The position numbers and the translations under genes were made by a program. The notes under the pieces were generated by a model. The model ran no database searches, was not told the DNA's origin, and was given only the letters and a program-made list of their open reading frames with translations. Shown here piece after piece: positions 1 through 8,122 of a DNA stretch of 64,000 bases. Source of the DNA: an uncultured Clostridium sp. (GTDB taxonomy: Bacteria; Bacillota; Clostridia; TANB77; CAG-508); contig CANOSM010000002.1 in assembly GCA_947569365.1 (NCBI GenBank), positions 1 to 64,000 on the forward strand, read 5' to 3'. Position 1 is the stretch's first letter, and each line of letters starts with the position of its first letter.

Positions 1-136
1 ATTCATATTTTTTTACATTCACTCCATTTATGTTATCAAATACAATATTTATATCTGTTTCTATTTTTGAAAATATTATTCCTAAGATAGTAAATAAAAT
101 TATTAAAATTAAACTATAAAAAAAAACTAGTAACAT
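1..136 (-). CDS. Start of a membrane protein cut by the window edge
   Basis: Only the first 45 or so codons are inside the window. The start ATG follows an AGAGG ribosome binding site. The peptide begins MLLVFFYSLILIILFTILGI, a single strongly hydrophobic segment, then a polar stretch. This resembles the N-terminus of small membrane-anchored DUF2953-type proteins, but too little is visible to name it. The start codon lies inside the hairpin I call as the terminator of the upstream permease gene, so its translation could be affected by that structure. Confidence 0.4.
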   Translation of the reverse strand, partial: MLLVFFYSLILIILFTILGIIFSKIETDINIVFDNINGVNVKKYE

Positions 137-161
137 ATAAAAACCTCTTTTATATTACTAG
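127..161 (-). terminator. Intrinsic terminator after ABC permease
   Basis: On the minus strand a stem with arms CTAGTAA-TATAAAA and TTTTATA-TG-TTACTAG is followed directly by nine T. It ends the ABC permease transcript. The same DNA holds the RBS and start codon of the partial gene to its left. Confidence 0.6.
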
Positions 162-210
162 CTTTTCCTATTTTTTCAATTTATAAACTTATTTTTGTAT
201 ATTTTATAGT

Positions 211-2781
211 TTAAATATTATCTTTTCTTATTGTTTCAATTATATTTTGCTTATTTATTTTACTTAAAGAATATTTCATAATTATTCCTACAATACACAT
301 TACAAATATTATAGATATAATAATTGCCTGAATTGGTAGTTTAAATCCAAAATCCATACTATTTGTTGTTATTTTATATATTGCATATGAAAGTGCAATT
401 CCTAATATATTTCCAATAATTAAAGATTTTGTTCCATAGAAGATACTTTCTAAATTTATCATTCTATTAAATTCTTTTTTTGTCATTCCAATTGATTTTA
501 GCATTGCAAATTCTTTACTACGTAAATTCATGTTTGTTGTTATGGTATTGAATATATTTGTTACTCCAATTAGTGTAATTACTATTATGAATCCATACAA
601 AAATACAGATATCCATATCATTATTCTTTTTTGTTGATTTGCCATTTCTTCATAATTCATTACTTCTATCCCTTTTAATTTTTCATTTTGTGTTATACTT
701 TTTTCAAATTCATTAGCATCTTCTGTCTTAACAAATATTGAACTATTCTCCATATTTTCTTTTGATGATATTTTTTCAAAAAATTCATCACTTACAATAA
801 TTTGAGGATAGTCTGTCTCCATTATTCCTACTGGTCTTTCTTTTGTCACTTTTATTACTTCAAAACTAACATTTTTGCTATTTTCTGAAATCATTCCTTC
901 TATTAAATCATTTTCCTTTATAGACATAAGATCAATTTGCTTTTTATTATATGGCTTTTTTCCAATTTCTATAAATACAGCTCTATCTTTGGCATCTTCA
1001 TAATTAATATTTAGTTTTGATAATAACTGTTTATATGGTTTTTCTCCTATTGCAATTAAACTAATTGCAGGATTTCCTCCATATATTTTTTCATAATATT
1101 TTTTTCCTTCTTCTGTTATATAATTTGATATATTTTTATCTTCTGTCATATATAAACTTCTTTTTATAGAATAATCTTTTACACCTTCTGTTTTTATAAT
1201 TTCATTTATCTTATCAAGATATTCTTCATTTGTTTCTTTTCCTCTATTCATATACATCATTACACTATAGTTGACATCTGTAACATATAATCCTGTAAGA
1301 TCAAATGCATAGTTCATAAATGTTGAAAGAGAAATAAATATTGTAATACTTACTACTAAAGAAATTAATGTTGTTCTATATTTACTTCTATTTCTTTTTA
1401 AGTTTTTATATGCTATATCTCCACCCATTCCAAATATTTTTTTAATAATTTTTGGAGATTTTATTTTTTTAGCTTTAATTTTTATTTCATTATTACTTCT
1501 AATTGCTTCTATTGGTGATATTTTGCTTGCCCTTCTTGCTGCTGCTCTTGTAGATAGATATATTGTAATTATTGCAAGTACTATACTAAATATTATTGCT
1601 TCTATTGGAACCTCAAATAAAAATCTTGCTCCATTTAACATGTCTCCTATCATCCACTGAGAAAATACTACTAGTATATATGTTGCAAGTATTCCTGACA
1701 ATATTCCTAGTGGAATACCTATTAATCCTAGTATTACTCCTTCAAATGATACCGATTTTTTTATCTGTTTTCTTGTAGCTCCAACACTTGCAATCATACC
1801 AATTTGTTTCATTCTCTCTGATACTGATATTGCAAAACCATTTCTTATTACAAATACACTTGCAACAATTATTATCCCAATTACAACTGCCATTAGTCCA
1901 TATAATACTGTAGTTGTTGAATCGCTTCTTGCTACTCCAGACCACATCAAAAGTTCTGTATTCATTTCTATGTCATATTTTCCTCTATCTATATCGTCTA
2001 TGTCTTTTACTTCTTGAATTTCTTTTGTAAATTCGTAACTATCTTTAACATTTTTTAGTTTTACTGCAACATTTACTTTTTCTTTTATATTGTCCATTAA
2101 TGTAATTATTGTGTATCCTGGTGATTCATAATTTTCCATATTGTAATCTGGTCTTTTCATTATTCCTACTACAGTAAGCTCTCTATTTTCTATATGCTCT
2201 AATGTTTCATTATTTTCCTCTTGCATTGCTTTGCCTGTTTTCTCATCATATTCATTATAAATATATGGATTTGACTGATTTAAGATATGCCCATCAGACA
2301 TTCTTCTGCAAATATCTAAGTTTAGCTTATCTCCTATATTATATTTAACATTTCCATTTGATTCTATATGTTCTGAAATTATAACTTCATTTGAGTTTTT
2401 TGGTAACCTTCCTTCTTTTAACTTTACTCCTCTATTTTTTAATGCAGATTCATCATATTCCATTAAGTATAAATATGGTTTATATTCATTTTCACTTTTT
2501 TCTAATTTTGCATATCCAACACCTTGTGTATAAAAAAATGTACCTACTTTTCTATTATTTATAATGTATTTTAACTTATTTTCTGGAACATCATTAAATT
2601 GTACATGAAAATCTCCAACATCTTCTATTACTGCATTTTTTAATGTTTCTTGAAAACTTGAAAATACACCTGCAACAGCACATATAAGTGCTGTAGATAA
2701 AATAATTCCAATTATAGTAACTGCTGTACGCTTTTTATTTAATTTCAAATTATTTATAGTTAATTTATTTAATACTTTCAT
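211..2781 (-). CDS. Large ABC transporter permease with two FtsX domains
   Basis: Membrane subunit of a MacB/ABC3-type exporter. Starting at the ATG at 2781, preceded by AAAGGA at good spacing, it is about 856 residues. One N-terminal membrane helix is followed by a long extracellular domain and a three-helix FtsX domain near residues 290-420. A second helix near 475, a second extracellular domain and a second FtsX domain near 735-850 follow. This duplicated architecture is usual for antimicrobial-peptide or lipoprotein exporters of Firmicutes. It overlaps the ATPase gene stop (TAAAATG), so the two are translationally coupled. Substrate is not evident from sequence. It holds an out-of-phase CGG at 1752 (TCG|GTA) that does not break the frame. 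Confidence 0.85.
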   Translation of the reverse strand: MKVLNKLTINNLKLNKKRTAVTIIGIILSTALICAVAGVFSSFQETLKNAVIEDVGDFHVQFNDVPENKLKYIINNRKVGTFFYTQGVGYAKLEKSENEYKPYLYLMEYDESALKNRGVKLKEGRLPKNSNEVIISEHIESNGNVKYNIGDKLNLDICRRMSDGHILNQSNPYIYNEYDEKTGKAMQEENNETLEHIENRELTVVGIMKRPDYNMENYESPGYTIITLMDNIKEKVNVAVKLKNVKDSYEFTKEIQEVKDIDDIDRGKYDIEMNTELLMWSGVARSDSTTTVLYGLMAVVIGIIIVASVFVIRNGFAISVSERMKQIGMIASVGATRKQIKKSVSFEGVILGLIGIPLGILSGILATYILVVFSQWMIGDMLNGARFLFEVPIEAIIFSIVLAIITIYLSTRAAARRASKISPIEAIRSNNEIKIKAKKIKSPKIIKKIFGMGGDIAYKNLKRNRSKYRTTLISLVVSITIFISLSTFMNYAFDLTGLYVTDVNYSVMMYMNRGKETNEEYLDKINEIIKTEGVKDYSIKRSLYMTEDKNISNYITEEGKKYYEKIYGGNPAISLIAIGEKPYKQLLSKLNINYEDAKDRAVFIEIGKKPYNKKQIDLMSIKENDLIEGMISENSKNVSFEVIKVTKERPVGIMETDYPQIIVSDEFFEKISSKENMENSSIFVKTEDANEFEKSITQNEKLKGIEVMNYEEMANQQKRIMIWISVFLYGFIIVITLIGVTNIFNTITTNMNLRSKEFAMLKSIGMTKKEFNRMINLESIFYGTKSLIIGNILGIALSYAIYKITTNSMDFGFKLPIQAIIISIIFVMCIVGIIMKYSLSKINKQNIIETIRKDNI

Positions 2782-2782
2782 T

Positions 2783-3461
2783 TTAATTCCTTTCATCTTT
2801 TATAATTTTTCCATCATCAATAGTAATTACTCTATCTGCTTCAAGTGCAATTTTTTCATCATGTGTAATTATAATTACTGTTTGGTTGTATTTTTTGTTT
2901 GAAAGTCTTAATAATGAAATTATTTCTTCAGATGCTTTACTATCTAAGTTTCCAGTAGGTTCGTCTGCAAGCATTATTGCTGGATTATTTATAATAGCTC
3001 TTCCTATAGATACTCTTTGTTGTTGTCCTCCTGATAATTCATTTGGTAGATTTTTTCTTCTTCTACTTAAGTTTAATGTATCTATTACTTCATCTAGTCT
3101 TTCTTTTTCAATTACTTTTCCATCTAGCTGACATGGTAGTGTGATATTTTCTTCTACATTAAGTATTGGTATTAAATTATAGAATTGATATATAAGTCCT
3201 ATTTGTCTTCTTCTAAAAATTGCTAAATTGTCATCATTTAATTTATAAATGTCTTTTCCATCTATATAAACTTTTCCACTTGTTGGTCTGTCAACTCCTC
3301 CTATTAAATGAAGAAGTGTTGATTTTCCGAGAACCACTTGCTCCTATTATTGCTATAAATTCTCCTTTTTCTACTGAAAAAGATATATCATCTACAGCAT
3401 TTACAATGTTTTCTCCTTTACCATAAGTTTTTCTTAAATTCTCTACTTTTAATATTTCCAT
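2783..3461 (-). CDS. ABC transporter ATP-binding protein, needs +1 shift at CGG
   Basis: ATPase partner of the permease. The start MEILKVENLRKTYGKGENIV is preceded by AAAGGGG. The frame breaks inside the Walker A motif: TCT CGG AAA gives GSRKI, while skipping the C gives GSGKSTLLHL. Downstream are the Q-loop (IYQFYNLIP), the signature LSGGQQQR, Walker B (IMLADEPTGNLDS) and the H-loop (ITHD). With one skipped base the length is 225 residues, normal for a MacB-type ATPase. Every diagnostic motif is intact, so this looks like a working gene with a recoding site rather than a pseudogene. Confidence 0.85.
3327..3329 (-). other. In-phase CGG, +1 recoding site 1 (ABC ATPase Walker A)
   Basis: TCT CGGA AAA: reading CGGA as one glycine restores GSGKST. 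Confidence 0.85.
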
Positions 3462-3485
3462 AACTTTTCCCCTTTCTATTTTCAC

Positions 3486-3519
3486 ATTATAACAATGCAA
3501 AGTGACTATTAAGTGACTA
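3486..3519 (-). promoter_or_regulatory. ABC operon promoter with PhoB-like direct repeats
   Basis: On the minus strand two perfect TAGTCAC repeats begin 11 bp apart (3519 and 3508). They lie 10 bp upstream of a TATAAT -10 box (3491-3486), and there is no good -35. This is the geometry of an activator site for an OmpR/PhoB-family regulator. The adjacent response regulator is the obvious candidate. Confidence 0.65.
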
Positions 3520-3536
3520 AAAAAATTTTTTATAAA

Positions 3537-3566
3537 AAATAAGCATTCCTTTTAAAATGCTTATTT
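3537..3566 (-). terminator. Terminator after histidine kinase
   Basis: An 11-bp stem AAATAAGCATT/AATGCTTATTT with a T-rich tail on the minus strand. It separates the two-component operon from the ABC operon. Confidence 0.75.
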
Positions 3567-3585
3567 CATAATCTTATTTTTACTT

Positions 3586-4797
3586 TTATTTCTTCATATA
3601 TTTAATTTCAAATATTGTACCTTTATTTACTTCAGATGTACATATAATATATCCATTCCCTTTTTCTATAATTGATTTTGAAAGTGCTAGTCCTATTCCT
3701 ATACTATCATCACTTGAATTACTTCCTTTAAAAAATCTATCAAATATATGTTTTATCTCTTCTTTTTTTATTCCTTTTCCTTCATCTCTTATTTTTATCT
3801 TAGTATAAAAATTATTCTCCTCATAATTTATGTATATTTTTTTACAGCTTTCAGTATGCTCTATACAATTCTTTACAATATTAGTAATTGCTTCTTTTTG
3901 CCAATTATAGTCTCCTATAATTTTACATTCTTTATCTCCTTTTACTTCTATCTTTTGTTCTTTTATTTCTAATGGTATCTCTAAATTTTTTCTTACAGCT
4001 TCAATTAAATCTTTTACAAATATTTCTTTTTTTTCAAATTCTATTGTATTAGAATCTATTTTAGCAAATTTTAATAAAGAGATAACAAGCCAATTAATAT
4101 TTTTAATTTGTCTACTTATTTCATTTAAAAACATATATCTTGTTTCTTTATCCATTTCAGGATTCTCAAGTATATTATCAAGCATAATTGAAATAGAAGT
4201 AAGTGGCGTTTTTAATTGATGTGATATATCATCCATAAAAATTTGATAATCTTTTTTCATCTTTTTAGAATTATCCGCTTCTTCTTTAAGCATAACTGTT
4301 ATTTTATACAAATCATTTTTTAATCTACTTAATTCATATTCGGAATTTTCGTCAATCTTAAGTTCATAGTCTTTTTTGCTAATTTGGTATATATATTTAT
4401 TAATCCTTTTTATTTCATTTTTGTCTTTTATAATATTAGATATTAAAATTATCATATATATAATAAAACAAATTAAAATTATTATGAAATTATGTATAAC
4501 TATAGATTTCTCCATATCTTTTAAACCATAAATTACCTCATAATCTATTCCATATTTTTTTAATAATTCTTCACCATTTTTGCTTACTTTCTCATTATTA
4601 TTAATTTCTAGCAATTTTATTATATCTTCTGCTTTTACTTCTGGATACTCTTCTTTTATCACTCCAACAATATTTTTAAATATATTATCTATCCTTTGTT
4701 CATAAATATTATATTGATTCATATTCACTAGAATACTTGTAGTAATTAATAAAATAAAAGATATTGTACTTATAATAAATACATTTCTATTTCTCAT
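3586..4797 (-). CDS. Sensor histidine kinase
   Basis: Membrane kinase of 403 residues. It has a helix near residues 7-25, an extracellular segment of about 75 residues, and a second helix near 100-122. The dimerisation/phosphoacceptor region DDISHQLKTPLTS (His near residue 193) follows, then a HATPase domain with the N box (IVKNCIEHT), DEGKGI and GIGLALSKSI. It starts 6 bp after the response regulator stop and is clearly its cognate kinase. It probably senses envelope damage or a peptide handled by the neighbouring ABC exporter. The signal itself cannot be read from the sequence. Confidence 0.9.
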   Translation of the reverse strand: MRNRNVFIISTISFILLITTSILVNMNQYNIYEQRIDNIFKNIVGVIKEEYPEVKAEDIIKLLEINNNEKVSKNGEELLKKYGIDYEVIYGLKDMEKSIVIHNFIIILICFIIYMIILISNIIKDKNEIKRINKYIYQISKKDYELKIDENSEYELSRLKNDLYKITVMLKEEADNSKKMKKDYQIFMDDISHQLKTPLTSISIMLDNILENPEMDKETRYMFLNEISRQIKNINWLVISLLKFAKIDSNTIEFEKKEIFVKDLIEAVRKNLEIPLEIKEQKIEVKGDKECKIIGDYNWQKEAITNIVKNCIEHTESCKKIYINYEENNFYTKIKIRDEGKGIKKEEIKHIFDRFFKGSNSSDDSIGIGLALSKSIIEKGNGYIICTSEVNKGTIFEIKYMKK

Positions 4798-4803
4798 TTG
4801 TTT

Positions 4804-5496
4804 TTAATCTCCTTCTACTATATATCCTCTTCCTCTTACTGTCTTTATGATTTCTCCATCTTTATCTTCTAATTTTTCCCTTATTCTTTTTATATATACA
4901 GTAAGTGTATTATCATTTACAAAATTTCCAGCAATATCCCATATTTTATCCAATATTTTTTCTCTTGTGATTAAAATATTTTTGTTAGTAAAAAGCATTA
5001 CTAATATTTTATATTCTAAACTTGTAAATACTATCTCTTTATTATTCTTAATTACTTTAGCTTGATCTAAATTTATCTCTATATCTTTAAATCTTATAAT
5101 ATTTTCACTTCTTGAGTTTCCATTTTTAGTATTTTTTTCATATCTTCTTAAAATATTATTTATTCTAGATATAAGTTCTCTATTTCTAAAAGGCTTTACT
5201 ATATAATCATCTGCACCCATATCTAATCCTTTTACAATATCCTTTTCTTCATCTCTTGCAGTTAAAAATATTATTGGAATATTATCATTTTTCTTTAAAT
5301 CCTCACATATAGAGAATCCTTTACCATCTGGTAGATTTATATCTAATAGTATTAAATCAAATTTTTCATTTTTTAAAATCTCATAAGTATCTTTTATACT
5401 TTTTACTATTTTAATATTAAATCCTTCTGTTTCTAAAAGATATCTAAGTCCAACTACTATAGTATCACTATCTTCTACAAGTAAGATTTTATTCAT
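4804..5496 (-). CDS. OmpR-family response regulator
   Basis: A 230-residue regulator. The receiver domain (residues 1-115) has the acidic pair ED, phosphoacceptor Asp in LILLDINLPDG, and Lys in VKPF. A winged-helix DNA-binding domain follows (residues 135-228, ending VRGRGYIVEGD). It is the first gene of an operon with the kinase. The 11-bp-spaced direct repeats upstream of the ABC ATPase gene are the likely target. The RBS is GGTGATT next to the ATG. Confidence 0.92.
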   Translation of the reverse strand: MNKILLVEDSDTIVVGLRYLLETEGFNIKIVKSIKDTYEILKNEKFDLILLDINLPDGKGFSICEDLKKNDNIPIIFLTARDEEKDIVKGLDMGADDYIVKPFRNRELISRINNILRRYEKNTKNGNSRSENIIRFKDIEINLDQAKVIKNNKEIVFTSLEYKILVMLFTNKNILITREKILDKIWDIAGNFVNDNTLTVYIKRIREKLEDKDGEIIKTVRGRGYIVEGD

Positions 5497-5655
5497 ATAA
5501 TCACCACTTTTTTTATACTTTTAATGTTTTTAATTTCAAATAGTATATCATCTATTAAAAAAATTTCAACTATTCTAAAATTGATTAAATCACAATCTGT
5601 AGTTGATAAGATTCAAAAAAGTCAAGTATATGATATACAATATAACATTAATACA

Positions 5656-5687
5656 AAAAACTATTCTTTTCATCAAGAATAGTTTTT
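5656..5687 (-). terminator. Terminator in the 250-bp gap after the PIN pair
   Basis: A 13-bp perfect stem AAAAACTATTCTT/AAGAATAGTTTTT with a 6-base loop and T runs on both sides, possibly bidirectional. The rest of 5497-5748 shows no gene; it holds the AT-rich upstream region of the response regulator. Confidence 0.75.
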
Positions 5688-5748
5688 ATAAATCTGTTTT
5701 AATATATTTATATTCCATAAACAAGATTATTAATAATATTTAATTAGA

Positions 5749-5946
5749 TTAGTTCTCTGTTAAAAAACTTTCAAAATCTTCTATTGTTACATCTTTTAAA
5801 ATTTCATCACGTTCTTCAGTATAATCTCCTTTTCCATCACTATACATCTGTATAAATTTTATCATCCCCTCAACACCTAATTTCTCTTTTAGTGCCTTAA
5901 GACCATCTCTCCTTATTTTCTCTAGTTCTCTTACTGTTACTGACAT
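5749..5946 (-). CDS. Small partner protein of the PIN-domain gene
   Basis: A charged 65-residue protein beginning MSVTVRELEKIRRDGLKALK. Its start is directly abutted by the stop of the PIN gene (TAGATG), and its RBS GGAGGTGA lies within the last PIN codons, so the two are translationally coupled. I recognise no family. Size and position fit an antitoxin-like partner, but the order (toxin-like gene first) is the reverse of most vapBC loci. Confidence 0.6.
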   Translation of the reverse strand: MSVTVRELEKIRRDGLKALKEKLGVEGMIKFIQMYSDGKGDYTEERDEILKDVTIEDFESFLTEN

Positions 5947-6387
5947 CTAAATCACCTCCATAATAAATTCTATTGGATTTATAACTTTAATTTTTAAATT
6001 TGCTCTTTTTGAAGCATTTATTAATAATCTATCAGTTGTAATAAAATAATCTATATATTTACTTTCTGCAAAAGCTAAATGTAATGAATCCATATCTTTT
6101 ATATTACATTTTCTTAATTCAACTGCTCTTTGCTTTATTTCTTGTGAATAAACAATTTCTATTAATTCCATTGCATCATATAAGTCCTCTACTTGTCTTC
6201 TTTTATTTTCATAATTAATTTTAGATATTTCATAGTCTATTGCCATACTTTTATATATTACTACTTCTTTATTTATATGTTTTCTTAATATAGTTTCTAT
6301 AGCACTTGCTTCTAAATTTACTTTTTCTTGTGTTAAATCATCAAATATTCTACTATAACAACAATTATCTAAATATAATTTTAACAT
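5947..6387 (-). CDS. PIN-domain protein, VapC-like
   Basis: About 146 residues. It starts LKLYLDNCCYSR with the first acidic residue of a PIN nuclease. DMDSLHLAFAES supplies the central acidic residues, and DYFITTDRLLI supplies the last acidic motif. PIN domains of this kind are metal-dependent ribonucleases, often the toxin of a type II toxin-antitoxin pair. I chose the ATG at 6387 over a TTG three bases upstream because AGAGAGG is better spaced from it. It is co-transcribed with the 65-residue gene that follows. Confidence 0.75.
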   Translation of the reverse strand: MLKLYLDNCCYSRIFDDLTQEKVNLEASAIETILRKHINKEVVIYKSMAIDYEISKINYENKRRQVEDLYDAMELIEIVYSQEIKQRAVELRKCNIKDMDSLHLAFAESKYIDYFITTDRLLINASKRANLKIKVINPIEFIMEVI

Positions 6388-6463
6388 CAAACTAACCTCT
6401 CTTTATATTATACAATAATTTACTGATTTTATCTATATATAAGTAACTTTTTAAATATTTATT

Positions 6464-7012
6464 TTATTTTTCATAATTTATATCATTATCTATTATCCAT
6501 TTTATATCTTCTATTGATTTATCTATATTAAATCTTCCATTTCCTATAGGATAATAAACACTATAAGCATTATACTGTTTTCCTCTTATATCTTTTTTAT
6601 ATAGCTTTTTCCTTGACTTAGAAACAGATATATTTTCATTTAATACAATAGAACTTACTTGATTCCCAAAAAGAATTATTACTTTAGGATTTATTATTTC
6701 AATTTCTTCTTCAAGTAATTGTAAATATTTTTTATATACATAATTTTTAATAGGTCTTGCATCTACTTGTGTGCATTTTCCAAGATTAGTAATAAAATAT
6801 TTATGTTTTTCTACATCTTTATATACTTCTTCTGCAAATTCTTCAGTCCATTCTTCTGCTTTAATTGATTTTATTTTTCTATATATTCTTTCATCTTGAA
6901 GACCTACACTATAAAATAAATCCCATATGTTTTTAGTTCCTATCCAAGGAGATTTTCTTCCTTTCCAATCTTTCTGTGATGCAATATTTCTGCTAGTTGG
7001 ATTCATAAACAC
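6464..7012 (-). CDS. Uracil-DNA-glycosylase-like protein, start unclear
   Basis: Uracil-DNA-glycosylase superfamily. The MNPTSRN segment occupies the position of the first active-site loop (INPG in Mug/TDG relatives), KVIILFGNQ is the core strand, and YYPIGNGRFN sits at the second loop. The GTG at 7012 is only a formal start. Codons continue open upstream to 7138 (about 42 more, including SIYNGGLENNPDICFVF, the natural first strand) and end at TAA 7139-7141. No ATG, GTG or TTG lies in that stretch. The true start may be an ATT (7130-7132) or ATA codon, or the start has been lost. It lies just downstream of scpA. Confidence 0.6.
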   Translation of the reverse strand: MFMNPTSRNIASQKDWKGRKSPWIGTKNIWDLFYSVGLQDERIYRKIKSIKAEEWTEEFAEEVYKDVEKHKYFITNLGKCTQVDARPIKNYVYKKYLQLLEEEIEIINPKVIILFGNQVSSIVLNENISVSKSRKKLYKKDIRGKQYNAYSVYYPIGNGRFNIDKSIEDIKWIIDNDINYEK

Positions 7013-7156
7013 AAAACAAATATCTGGATTATTTTCTAGTCCTCCATTGTAGATTGAATCTAGTTCTTTAGCTCCATACTGCTTTTGTAATTTATCATAT
7101 TTTTTATTTAGATCTTTTATATTTATACTAATCTTTTTTTATATTCTTTATAAATA

Positions 7157-7906
7157 TTATTCTCTTTTTTTCTTCTTAACAACAATATCTCCAAATATCT
7201 CTCTTTGATCTGTTAATACTTTACTTCTCCTAGAAAGTTCTAAAAGTCCTGAAAAAGCTGTTACTACCTCTGGTCTTGATTTCTCTTTTATAGAGAACAT
7301 CTTATTAAAAACAAAACTTCTATTTCTAACTAATGCTTTAAGCATATCTTTAACTTTACTTGCTACTGTAAATTGTTCTATAACAGCAATTTTTTCTAAA
7401 TTCTTTGCATTTTGATTAATTTTTTCTTGCACTGAATATATTAATTTTTCATATTTATCACTTAATATAGTAGAAGAATATTCTTTTTCTATCTTCTGTT
7501 TTGGAAGTTCAATTTTATCTGGCACTTTATAAAATCTTTTTGAATTTTCTTTATACATTTCTTTAAATTTGTTTGTTACTTCTTTATATTTTTTATACTC
7601 TAGTATTCGTCTTATAAGCTCTTCTTCTGTAAGTTCTGCCTCATCATCTTCCTCTTTAGGTAACAATTGTCTAGACTTTAAATACGCAAGAGTACTAGCC
7701 ATAACTAAAAATTCACTTGTAATATCTAAATTCATTATCTCCATATTGTTTATATAATCTATGTATTGGTCTGCAATATCTGTTATCTTTATATCATATA
7801 TATCAAGTTTATTTTTATCTATTAAATGACATAATAGATCGATTGGACCTTCGAAATTATCCAATTTCAATGAATATTTATTTGTCTCTCTTGTTAATAT
7901 TCCCAT
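7157..7906 (-). CDS. scpA: Segregation and condensation protein A
   Basis: The kleisin subunit of the SMC-ScpAB condensin, 249 residues. It contains the N-terminal signature LDNFEGPIDLLCHLIDKNKLDIYDI (given in two parts by the motifs FEGPIDLL and NKLDIYDI). A middle acidic helical region (PKEEDDEAELTEEELI) and the C-terminal winged-helix segment VVTAFSGLLELSRR follow. The RBS is TAGGAGA. scpB, usually next to it, is not in this window. Confidence 0.95.
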   Translation of the reverse strand: MGILTRETNKYSLKLDNFEGPIDLLCHLIDKNKLDIYDIKITDIADQYIDYINNMEIMNLDITSEFLVMASTLAYLKSRQLLPKEEDDEAELTEEELIRRILEYKKYKEVTNKFKEMYKENSKRFYKVPDKIELPKQKIEKEYSSTILSDKYEKLIYSVQEKINQNAKNLEKIAVIEQFTVASKVKDMLKALVRNRSFVFNKMFSIKEKSRPEVVTAFSGLLELSRRSKVLTDQREIFGDIVVKKKKRE

Positions 7907-7968
7907 TATAATTCTAATCTCCTATTTTTGTTATGAATATTTACATTTCTGTCATTTTCTACAAAGCA

Positions 7969-7998
7969 ATTATATAATATATTTTTTAGATTGTACAA
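7969..7998 (-). promoter_or_regulatory. Candidate scpA promoter
   Basis: TTGTAC and TATAAT with an 18-bp spacer, about 60 bp upstream of the scpA start. Confidence 0.45.
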
Positions 7999-8027
7999 GC
8001 CTTTTTATTATTTTATCATTTATAATT

Positions 8028-8078
8028 AAAATAACACATATACTAGCTTCATATTAGGCTTTATATATGTGTTATTTT
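8028..8078 (-). terminator. Terminator after anti-sigma gene
   Basis: A 15-bp perfect stem AAAATAACACATATA/TATATGTGTTATTTT with a 21-base loop. Confidence 0.7.
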
Positions 8079-8122
8079 CTATTTTTTAGTTTTATATAAC
8101 CTTTAACTTATTCATTACAGCT

